15,217 nt of DNA. Origin: Haplosporangium gracile (lineage: Eukaryota > Mortierellomycota > Mortierellomycetes > Mortierellales > Mortierellaceae). The position numbers and the translations under genes were made by a program. The stretch covers positions 1 to 15,217 of the forward strand of contig JAAAUF010000967.1 in assembly GCA_015499985.1 (NCBI GenBank), written 5' to 3'. Position 1 is the first letter of the stretch, and every line of letters begins with the position of its first letter. Below the pieces are notes generated by a model. It ran no database searches and was not told the DNA's origin. It saw only the letters and a list, made by a program, of their open reading frames with translations. Positions 7,800 through 15,217 of this stretch are shown one piece after another.

Positions 7800-9695
7800 A
7801 TGACTTCGACCATGAGGGTCCTACCCGAACTCCGCATCATTCAGCAGGAGTTTGACCGCCGAGACAAGAGACCCTATCCTGGAAAATCCGGTCGAGGTAC
7901 CTAGTCGTTCAGACCTTGTCGAAACCCATTGGACTATTGCACTATTCTTTTCTATAGTCCAAACGACTTACTATCCCTCTCTCTTGCTCCACACAGGAAC
8001 CTCTGATGATGACGAGGACGAAGACGCTCACAAGGCCAGAAAGAAGCCTGGTCGCAAGCCCAACCCTGCCTCGCCTGCTGTGCGCAAGGAACAGAACAGG
8101 GCTGCCCAGCGAGCGTTTCGAGACCGCAAGGAGCGACACCTGCAAGAGATGGAGAGTGCTATCAAGGAGCTCAAGGAAACCAACAACGACATTACACAGG
8201 AAGCTCGTCGCTTGAAGGATGCCAACGAGTTGCTACAGAGCGAAAACTTTTATTTGCGAGAGGTTGTCTTTTCGTTTGAAACGGCTCTGAGCAAAGGTGG
8301 CCACGTCGTCATTCTTCAGGAGGTCAAGGCTGAGCTTTATCGACGCCACTATGAAAAGCACTCGGCCAGGAAGCTCGCTCCATCACCCCCACCTCCAGTA
8401 ACAACAACAACAACTGCATCAACACAAGACCGCCAGCAAACCTCGACCCAATCCATGTTTATCCCTACTGGAAGTTTTCTAATTCGACCAGAGTGCACTG
8501 ACGCTGTGTCCAGTGCCCGTCAGAGACAGGAATTTGGCCAAGCCGTGGTGAATGCCATCACCATCAATTGTTCAAAGTCTCCCTCGCCTCCCGCCTCGGT
8601 CACATCATCATCCTTATCGACCTCTAATTCATCGACTTCATTATCTGACAGCCCTCCACTGCCGAGCAGGGCTTGCTCTCCAGTCGTGTGGGAGAGAGCA
8701 GGAGCAAAAACAGCAGCAGATCCCCACGACGACAACATTTTCTCGATGAGTAGCGACATTTTCTACAAGGCCCCTTCTCCTCGCTCTTTTCTCGATGCCT
8801 ATCATGCCAGGCTTGCAAGGTCAAGCTCACCCTTTTCGCCTATCACGATCCCTCGATCCGCCATGTCAGGTCAGGATACCGAGATGGGGGCCAGGGTCAC
8901 AGAGTACACCAAGCAACCGACTATGTTTGACGAGCTGCAGTCATCGCTCTTTCCGCCAGGTACGCTACAGTCTCTTATCCACAATAACCTTTCGACCCCT
9001 CAGGAGATTGTAAACGACGTCCCTCTACTGGATCAGTTGGACAGTAGTGCCCCTTCAAGAGATCCCGTCGTTTCGTCCGGATACCAGGCTTTCCCCTTTT
9101 CGCTCTCTCTTATGGATTCTCCTCTCCCGAACGAGCCATCGTCGATTTTAGATGACGATAATGGAGAGTACCGCCTTTCGACACCAACGCTGGGACTTGA
9201 CGATGGTCTGAAGCAGGAGGTTATTCCTAGCAAACGACTCCAATTGGAGATTCGCGTCCTTGCCTCGGCACCTCCCGCGGTGGACCCCAACATTGACGTC
9301 AAGATCTACTCGCTCCCTCATGACCCTCGTATCGATTTGATTCCATGCCCCAGACTCCGAGCGCAAATGATTCTGCACCAAAACAAATTTGATATTGAAG
9401 ACCTTTGCCAGCTCCTCATCAACGAGGCCATTTGCCACGGTCACCCTCTCGATCCACACAGCTGGGAGCTTCCCGAGCGGTTCTTTGACCGGTACGGTTT
9501 CCTTCTTGGACAAGAGATGCTGCGACACCGCAACAAGATTTGGCCCAAAAAGGACGAACCCCTACTAGGTAATAACCTCTCCTTGGCTTGCGATGATGTC
9601 GTTGTATTCATGTCTCTCTTGTGGGTATGTCCTTCTAACTTTCGTGTTATTTTTCTCGTCTATATCATCCTGTAGAAACTTCCAAGGCGCATTAA
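7800..9695 (+). CDS. Yap/AP-1-like bZIP transcription factor with C-terminal DUF3425-like domain
   Basis: Nuclear DNA-binding regulator of the fungal Yap/Pap1 type. Modelled exons are 7800-7896, 7997-9568 and 9676-9695 (562 aa). Intron 1 (GTACCT...CACACAG, 100 nt) has stops if retained and joins GGTCGA-G to GA-ACC, giving an acidic run then KKPGRKPNP. The basic region holds the Yap signature N66-x2-A69-Q70-x2-F73-R74. Zipper heptads run M84, L91, I98, L105, L112, L119. The middle is Ser/Pro-rich. Residues about 478-556 (IPCPRLR, DLCQLL, DPHSWELPERFFDRYGFLL) resemble DUF3425, which is common at the end of fungal bZIP proteins. The last intron (9569-9675) ends the protein ETSKAH. The alternatives are retention (stop at 9673-9675) or a 51-nt intron from GTATGT at 9625. 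A second ATG at 7812 has a better context (ACCATGA). No Cys-rich redox domain of Yap1 type is evident. Confidence 0.88.
9569..9675 (+). other. Predicted terminal intron of the bZIP gene (alternative 3' ends)
   Basis: Donor GTAATA (9569) and acceptor CATCCTGTAG (9675) bound 107 nt, with TTCTAAC as a branch-site candidate about 45 nt before the acceptor. A nested donor, GTATGT at 9625, is closer to consensus but leaves only 51 nt. If unspliced, translation continues through a hydrophobic stretch and stops at the TAG formed by the acceptor itself. Confidence 0.5.
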
Positions 9696-10112
9696 ATATG
9701 GCCACCATAACTGCATTTTTACTATTCATTTCTGGTATGGCTTTCGGGATCCCTATCTTTAATTATTTCTGGTCGTCTCTTCATCATTATCCAGGATCTC
9801 TCCCCCATCGCATCCCAATAACTGCTGTACTTTATCTCTTCCCTTCTTAACCCCTCCCTCCCTTCCATACCCCCACATTCTATTATGTATTCGTATCATT
9901 CTTTTTCTGTAACTACCACTCATTAACACCATAGTGTGCTCATTATCAACTTCAACGCCGATCATGAAATAAAAAAAAATAAAATATTGTCAATCTGCCT
10001 TGATTGAAATGTTCAGCATTCGAATTCAAGTTGGGACCAAACAGCAAAGAGTGGCTCCCATCTTTTTGTCTTCTTTTATCTCACTTTTTTTTTTACTGTA
10101 CTCGACGGAGAC
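9696..10112 (+). other. bZIP 3' UTR and promoter of the first Derlin copy
   Basis: T/C-rich non-coding sequence of 417 nt. Two overlapping AATAAA hexamers (9968-9973, 9978-9983) sit about 275 nt after the bZIP stop and are the best poly(A) candidate. The remaining 130 nt before the first Derlin ATG hold a T-run (10085-10094) and no motif I can name. Confidence 0.5.
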
Positions 10113-11067
10113 ATGCCCCCTGTTCAAGCTGCTTGGCACGACAGGCTGCCGGTGGTGACAAGCATCCACCTCGTAGGGCTTTAGCTGTCAATTACGCTGC
10201 TGTAAGTTTCAGTATCTGCTTGTCTTTTACCGTTACTATTTATGCTTATGCTGACCATTTTGCTCGACCCTTGTACAGGAGTTTAAATTTGTAGACGAGT
10301 ACCGTCTTTACTATGACCCCACCCTAGTCTTTTCTCGCGGTCAGGCAAGTCTTGGTATTTGCAAGGCCATCGCGTCCGTCGACTGGTCCGCTCAGGCTTT
10401 TTTTTTCTCATCTGGTTATGACGTTGTTTCCTTTTGACATAGGTGTGGAGACTGGTTACGGCGCTGCTGCATCATGGAAGTCGCAAGGATTTTAATCCTC
10501 TCGTCAAACTGAGCCTGTAAGTCCGTTAACCCACGCGTTCTTTGGATTGACATTATGCCTTACTTCGTTTTTGCGACAAATCTGTTGCAAACTAACCAAC
10601 AAATTTGTCGCAAAAACGAAGTAAGGGATAGGTTGTTTACTCATCTTCTTTCTTCTTCCATGTTTATCAATACAGTATTGTGCTCAGCTACAAACTAAAA
10701 GAAGGATGATACACCGATCAAGATCAAAGAAAAACTGCAGACTTCTTATGGCTTTACATCCTCTCATCCCTAATCCTCCTAACCACCGCAACGATATTCG
10801 CAATCCTGTTCCTGGCAATAGAATTACATCTGGCAATTGTTGCAGTCTGGGCGTACCAGGCATTAGGTCGGTTATTGCGGTACGAGGGGATCCCGATTGT
10901 CAGTGGGGTGGTGGTCTTGATGGCGTACCGGGCTGTTAGCTTGGCGATGTGGGGGCCGATTGCGGCGTTGGATGTTGGTTGTTTGTTTTATTTTTTTCGA
11001 GGATGCGTTTCCAACTTGGCCGGTGTCGAGGGGGGTGAGAGTGTTGAAGACCCCTCTGGTCCTATAA
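10113..11067 (+). pseudogene. Derlin (Der1-like ERAD factor), upstream copy, disrupted
   Basis: Derlins are ER rhomboid pseudoproteases that help retrotranslocate misfolded proteins. Segments are 10113-10201, 10279-10344, 10443-10516 and 10676-11067. Homology is clear: MPPV start, FVDEYRLYYDPTLVF, the conserved Trp-Arg of VWRLVTALL, KTADFLW, and the C-terminal FEDAFPTWPVSRGVRVLKTP. Three lesions break it. One G appears missing (or two extra) at GGG 10176-10178, so the ATG frame hits TAG at 10182-10184. A TGA at 10707-10709 replaces a Trp codon. One T too many at 10991-10997 shifts the C-terminus. Allowing for these, the frame spans 207 codons including the stop, matching the intact copy downstream. 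Splice sites are intact, including one GC-AG intron (10345-10442). It could be a recent pseudogene, or partly assembly error at the two homopolymers. Confidence 0.8.
10558..10626. repeat. Near-perfect 69-nt hairpin inside a Derlin intron (palindromic MITE or small-RNA hairpin)
   Basis: The left arm 10558-10581 (CCTTACTTCG...) and right arm 10603-10626 (...CGAAGTAAGG) are exact 24-bp reverse complements. After one C/A mismatch (10582/10602), TGTTG (10583-10587) pairs with CAACA (10597-10601), leaving a 9-nt loop, CAAACTAAC. It lies in intron 10517-10675, which is 159 nt. Without the hairpin it would be 90 nt, near the window's usual intron size, so it looks inserted. No clear target-site duplication is visible. 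Confidence 0.85.
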
Positions 11068-11371
11068 GTCTTTGATTTGGTACTGAAGAAATAGGATAAT
11101 TGACAATATTGCATTCAATCGTGTTGACTATCATTCTCCTCCTATTTCCAATGCCTTTGGCAGGACGCGGTTGGAGTCGCGGTTCCGCGCCTATAGGGGC
11201 GAAGGAAGGCGTGGGCTTGGGCAGAAAGTAGTTTCGTCCGCCAATTTTGGTTGGATGTGATGCACCCCGATCAAAAAAAAAATTAAGTAAAAAGGCGGGC
11301 GGACGTTTCTTCGGCCCACACACAGAACGAGCAAGCAAACTCTCTCTCTTTCACCATTCTTCCATCTCACA

Positions 11372-11375
<4 letters not shown>

Positions 11376-11409
<34 letters not shown>
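11376..11409 (+). repeat. (TC)17 dinucleotide microsatellite
   Basis: A 34-nt uninterrupted TC run about 130-165 bp upstream of the intact Derlin start, typical of pyrimidine-rich fungal core promoters or leaders. Confidence 0.95.
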
Positions 11410-11414
<5 letters not shown>

Positions 11415-11444
11415 CAGCGCATCGCTCTCATCATCAGCGCATCG
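11405..11444 (+). repeat. 20-bp direct tandem duplication
   Basis: The unit CTCTCATCATCAGCGCATCG occurs twice exactly, immediately downstream of and overlapping the TC run, and is followed by a partial third copy (CTCTCAT). Confidence 0.95.
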
Positions 11445-11541
11445 CTCTCATTCCTACCCCTGCAAATCTCCACCGACCCTCACACTCACACCCAGACCTT
11501 ATTACTCGGCTGAACGAAGAGAAATACACATAAATACAAGA

Positions 11542-12612
11542 ATGCCACCTATTCTGGAGACGTGGTATTGGAACGTACCCGTGGCGACACGTCTACATGC
11601 CACAGGACTCATCCTCGTCCACATGTGTGTAGTGCGTAATTCATAACAATAAAAAAAACGAACTGATATTCTTCTTTATATGTCAACGTTGTGTGCCTCC
11701 TTGTTATCTTCACTACACTGACAGCGGTTCTACTCCTCCTCTCTTCTCGATTTTTATTTTTGATTAGCACTTTGGATTTGTGGACAAGTACCACCTGTAT
11801 TTTGATCCCGCCTTGGTATTCTACCAACACCAGGTAGTGTATCATTTGCCTGCGCCATTTCCTTTTTATATCCAGCAACTTTATATTTCCTGCGCTAATG
11901 GCATGTCGTTTTTTTGCTCATATAGTACTGGAGGATTATAACGACGTTCCTATACTATGGCGAAGGAGGCGACGAAATAGGTTTCGAGTTTTTCTACACC
12001 TTCAACATGTATGCCCTCCCCTTCCCAAAAAGAACCGTTAGTTACCGGGATAGTTTTTGCTCACACCATGTTCGTCTCCTAACGGCCTATATTTTGTTCT
12101 CAATCGCCCATCTTAGGATCATCTTTAGCTACTACTTGGAGAGGGAATGGTTCTCGGAGAGAACGGTCGACTTTGTCTGGGCATACTTTCTCTCCGCATC
12201 CGCTCTCCTGGTAAACTACACTCACCACTCCCTTTTTTAATCACTTGAAAACACTTAAAAAGTGATCTGCGCAATAGACCATGGCTCACACAAATTATTT
12301 TCCTCTCTATGACTGTGTACATGCTAGGTCGCGTCAACGCTGCACACGCTCCCATTTGTGGCGGTCGAGCTACACTTAGTCTTCTTCCAGGTCTGGCTCC
12401 TGTATGCGACCAGTGTAGGGTCCAACAAGCGACTGGTTCTCCTCTCGTGGGCCTTCAATATCGGGCTTGCCTCGATAGCCTACTACTACTCGATATATGG
12501 ACGGTTCATCGCCTTGGCCTTTGGGGCCTTATACCATTTCTTGGAGAACGTGTTTCCTACCTGGTCCATTTCGCGTGGTGTTCGTCTTTTCAGGACACCT
12601 GACTTTGTGTAA
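11542..12612 (+). CDS. Derlin (Der1-like ER-associated degradation factor), downstream intact copy
   Basis: Multi-pass ER membrane rhomboid pseudoprotease acting in ERAD with the Hrd1 ligase complex (family knowledge). Exons 11542-11628, 11768-11833, 11926-12008, 12117-12210 and 12328-12612 encode 204 aa, near yeast Der1 (211). All splice phases match. Features include the MPPILETWY start, FVDKYHLYFDPALVF (33-47), conserved Trp53-Arg54 in YWRIITTFLYYGE, RTVDFVW (94-100), a G168/G176-containing last membrane segment, and FLENVFPTW...RTPDFV at the end. It stops shortly after the last membrane segment and has no SHP box for Cdc48/p97 binding, as in Der1. Introns 1-3 match those of the upstream copy; intron 4 (12211-12327) is unique to this one. 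A GTAAGT overlaps the stop, but the other copy ends at the same point, so I keep TAA at 12610-12612. The first donor (GTAGTG) is the weakest call. Confidence 0.85.
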
Positions 12613-12831
12613 GTGGTGTAGTAATGAGCTTTTGATGTCTGTGTACGTCTTTTTGGAATCTTTTGACACTTGTTTTTGACATCTTGTCGCGCTTTTTTTT
12701 ACCCTTTGTTTTCATAGCAGGCATCTTGTTTGACATAACTAGGCTGTAGATAAACACTTCTATGATTGACAAATTGAGAACTCGCGCCCAGATGGGCCGA
12801 GGTCAAAGCGTAAAAATTGCAAAATGAGCAT

Positions 12832-12837
12832 TTTATT
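12832..12837 (-). promoter_or_regulatory. Candidate poly(A) signal of the minus-strand coiled-coil gene
   Basis: AATAAA on the minus strand, 69 nt beyond the stop at 12906. The 293-nt convergent gap (12613-12905) to the Derlin gene otherwise contains the two 3' UTRs and a small GCCCA-GA-TGGGC palindrome (12786-12797). Confidence 0.45.
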
Positions 12838-12905
12838 TTTTCACCACCTACACTCTGCAACGTGGCAGAACTACGGTGACGGACTTCATGCCAAAAAAAA
12901 AAAAT

Positions 12906-13940
12906 CTAATGGCGTGGCCAAGGATAGCGAGGTACATCCTCTGGAACTGGCGGGACAAAAGTGTGGTGGATCTTGTGGTCCGTCATCGGGAGTTGGTCTT
13001 TAAAGATGGGGTTGTTGTTTATGTCGTTGTTGGCACAGTCCAGCCATCCGGGAAAGAGTAAAGCAAGCAACAAGCCCAAAAGGGCGTAAGTCGAGACCGG
13101 GTAAGTGGATACTAATGTCTTTGTGTCCTGGTAAATCATGGCTGTCAGGCGTCGCACATCCTTGAATGTGAACGAGTCCGTCTGGCTTGGTTGCGGTGTG
13201 ATGGGGACCGGGTCCGCGGACTTTGCTGCTGCTGCTGTTGACGTAGTGGTAGTGATGGTTGTGATGGTTGTGGTACCAGTACCCGTGGTAGTAGTGGTAA
13301 TGATAGTGCCTGTGGCCTCCTTTGGTACCGATGCTGGTGCAGTAGTAGTAGCAGTAGTCTGTGCAGGCGAGTCGTTGAATGGCAATGAGGTCAATGACTC
13401 CCTCATCACTTCAGGCGAATCGCCGAAAGGCAATGGCTCAGTTCTCTCTTGACCCGATTCCATATTACCGCTCCTCTTCTCCTGCATTGGAGACAACCTC
13501 GCATGGTCATCGGGTTTGGTGACACCAACAACTTGAATGGACTGTTTCAGGATGCGGGCTCGAGTCAACTCGAGATGCATCTGGTCCTGGACCGCCTTGA
13601 GTTGCTTGTACCGGTCCCGGAGGTCAGCCACATATTGGTCCCTCTCTACACCATCACCGCCGCAGGAAGAAGGAGGGGGTGGAGGAGAAGTATGGTAGAG
13701 GGACGAGAAATCGAACAAGTCGTCGCCACCGTTGGGGATGGTGTCAGTGTCGTGCGAAAAAGAAGGTGGTGGGGATGGAGGGGTAAAGGTAGAAGGTTTG
13801 AGGAGTGGGAGGACGGCGAGAGCGTGTTGTTGGTTGGTAAGGGTGGAGAGTGAAAGTGGAGAGGGGTAATAGTAGTGGATAAAGAACTGTTGGATGTCGT
13901 GGAGCTCTTTGTTCACGATACCAAGGTATTCTGTCTCCAT
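12906..13940 (-). CDS. Unrecognised coiled-coil protein with one C-terminal membrane segment
   Basis: I do not recognise the family. The 344-aa frame starts at an optimal context (ACCATGG, 13940) and needs no intron. In order it holds a probable amphipathic N-terminus (1-25), Pro/Ser-rich linkers with a PPPPP run (86-90), a charged predicted coiled coil (about 99-136, QYVADLRDRYKQLKAVQDQM), two LPF(G/N)DSP motifs (170-176 and 186-192), and a Thr/Ala-rich tract (194-239). An amphipathic stretch (258-279) follows, then one hydrophobic segment (about 284-300, TYALLGLLLALLFPGWL) and a 44-residue Pro/His-rich tail. No signal peptide is seen. A coiled coil far from a C-terminal membrane segment would suit a tether or adaptor on an internal membrane, but that is inference. 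Domain order and clean start argue for a real gene despite the low-complexity content. Confidence 0.75.
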   Translation of the reverse strand: METEYLGIVNKELHDIQQFFIHYYYPSPLSLSTLTNQQHALAVLPLLKPSTFTPPSPPPSFSHDTDTIPNGGDDLFDFSSLYHTSPPPPPSSCGGDGVERDQYVADLRDRYKQLKAVQDQMHLELTRARILKQSIQVVGVTKPDDHARLSPMQEKRSGNMESGQERTEPLPFGDSPEVMRESLTSLPFNDSPAQTTATTTAPASVPKEATGTIITTTTTGTGTTTITTITTTTSTAAAAKSADPVPITPQPSQTDSFTFKDVRRLTAMIYQDTKTLVSTYPVSTYALLGLLLALLFPGWLDCANNDINNNPIFKDQLPMTDHKIHHTFVPPVPEDVPRYPWPRH

Positions 13941-15217
13941 GGTTGGATACTAGGCCTCGGTGGGGGTGGAGATGAAGTGGGTATGGAGGTGAGTTGGAGA
14001 GAAGAAGAGAGGGAAGGAAAGAACAAAACAAAGGGGAGAGAAGAGAACGAAAAATGGTGTTTTTTGCATGAATAGATCGATGAAAAAGGAAAAAAAAAAA
14101 AAGGTATTGAGATTGCACGCGTTTTTGCTTTATTTAATTGATCATATCCATCAGCTTAATTTCCTACTCGGATGCCATCCTGTCGTCTCACTGAGAAGGG
14201 CAGATGCATCTCGACGACTTTCTTGGTTATTCTCTATTGTAAAGTATCTGCTGGTGAAGGAATTCGAGATGTGGGACAGAATAAGGACACTGTACCCCAC
14301 TTCTCTTCAGTTTTTTTCCCTCTTCTTTTTTTTCTTCAATTCAAGATAAGATCTGTGAAGACGCTTTTCATATAGGCTCGAGTCCATCTCTCATTTAAAG
14401 CACCTGCTATTCTTCGTTTTGTGTTTGTTTTTCGTCCGAGTCTTGAGGTCCACGCGCCTGAATTGTTTTGAATATTGCGTAGGACCTAAACAGCACGTCA
14501 CCCAGCACCCCTTCTTTTTTCTCCTGAAGAATCCTTCGAGCACACTGCCTAATTTTTTTTCATATTCTTCTTGTCATCTTAGAAAGTTGTAGAGAACCGT
14601 TGTCCACGTTTTCCTTTCTCTCCTCTTCCTTTTCTATTCAAAAAAATAATGGCACTGCGCCGTCCTTATATTCTTTTTTCTTTCTTCTTCAGCATCAGGC
14701 ACTAGGCAGCATGCCATCCCTCTCATTATTTTTCTCACCCTCTTTCCCTTTCCTTTTAAAAAACAGAAAGGAAAAAAGATAATGTAACCGTTTTTCTCTT
14801 TTGCTTTCCTCTCTTGTCTTTTCTTTAACATTGGATATGCTCTGGAGAGCATGCCATTCCTTCTTTCTGCTCACTTTATCTTTCTTTACTCAGTTTTTAA
14901 AGTAAAAAAATTAAAAAAGCAACGACTCCGGTCTCCTTTACCACTTTCTTCCTCTTTTCCATCAGCTTCTTCTTTTTCTTCTTGTTCTTCTTGTTCTTCT
15001 TCTTATTGTTCTTCAAGATCGGACAAGATCTGAATAGAATCTAGGCAAAATGACGTTCATCCTCTTTCAACTCTTTCTCTTACTGCTTTCATATTCCAAA
15101 AATGGACCGCACGCCACTAGCTTTCGTAATTATTTTTTTTTCCGTACGCAATTTCATTTCTCCAGTAAAAAGCCCAAGGGAGGTATTCGATAGTGAAGGG
15201 AGCTACATACCAAACTC
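13941..15217. other. Spacer upstream of the coiled-coil gene, no gene supported
   Basis: About 1.3 kb. The first 120 nt next to the coiled-coil gene are purine-rich on the + strand and lack ATG on that gene's strand, fitting its leader. The rest is T/C-rich with poly-T runs and a TTC/TTG repeat (about 14967-15013). A 16-nt palindrome is at 14837-14852 (ATGCTCT-GG-AGAGCAT). Open frames of 60-93 codons are low-complexity or unrecognised and not called. Confidence 0.5.

Larger units (their letters stand above)
11068..11541 (+). promoter_or_regulatory. Spacer and promoter of the second Derlin gene
   Basis: 474 nt between the two Derlin copies. It contains small palindromes CGCGGTTCCGCG (11178-11189) and CCTATAGG (11190-11197), a CCAAT box (11241-11245) about 300 bp before the ATG, and pyrimidine-rich repeats leading to the start. 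No ATG occurs between 11260 and the Derlin start. No consensus UPR element was recognised. Confidence 0.4.

Noticed and set aside
12605..12719. GTAAGT overlapping the intact Derlin stop, with an acceptor near 12719, suggesting an extra C-terminal exon
   Set aside because: The upstream Derlin copy terminates at the same aligned position, and the added exon would encode only about three to five residues before a stop.
13138..13452. Val-rich 104-codon frame on the plus strand
   Set aside because: It is the antisense shadow of the Thr-rich tract of the minus-strand coiled-coil gene.
15050..15193. 47-codon frame starting MTFILFQLFLLLLSYS, signal-peptide-like, at the window edge
   Set aside because: It could be the first exon of a secreted-protein gene, with a possible GTATTC donor near 15183, but T/C-rich DNA readily encodes such Leu/Phe strings and the rest lies outside the window.

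Overview
The window reads as nuclear DNA of a filamentous fungus, probably an early-diverging lineage (Mucoromycota or Mortierellomycotina-like). The grounds are a fungal translation factor eEF3 gene, short GT-AG introns of about 75-160 nt with CTAAC-like branch sites, long U-rich or pyrimidine-rich untranslated regions, and only five genes plus long spacers in 15 kb. The lineage is an inference. No bacterial, viral or CRISPR features are visible.

Layout. (1) 1-707, + strand: 3' end of the eEF3 gene, covering the chromodomain insert and the second half of ABC domain 2. (2) 708-3845: a 3.1 kb convergent spacer with simple repeats and a pair of adjacent hairpins, and no gene I can support. (3) 3846-5207, - strand: a class B bHLH transcription factor with one in-frame intron. 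Upstream lies a purine/pyrimidine-asymmetric block of about 0.8 kb with no ATG on the gene's strand, capped by a CCAAT box and an E2F-like palindrome. (4) About 6.0-7.8 kb: divergent promoter spacer. (5) 7800-9695, + strand: a Yap/AP-1-like bZIP factor with a C-terminal DUF3425-like domain and two introns. (6) 10113-12612, + strand: two head-to-tail Derlin (Der1-like, ERAD rhomboid pseudoprotease) genes with matching intron positions. The downstream copy is intact. The upstream copy carries two apparent frameshifts and a TGA where the other copy has Trp, and one of its introns contains a near-perfect 69-nt hairpin. (7) 12906-13940, - strand: an unrecognised coiled-coil, single-membrane-segment protein. 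(8) 13941-15217: spacer with nothing firmly callable.

The genes look like a housekeeping and regulatory neighbourhood, not a cluster with one shared function. The only clear functional grouping is the Derlin tandem pair. The most noteworthy items are the decayed or error-affected Derlin paralogue, the intronic hairpin, the ATG-free leader of the bHLH gene, and a possible intron-retention isoform of the bZIP factor with a hydrophobic tail.
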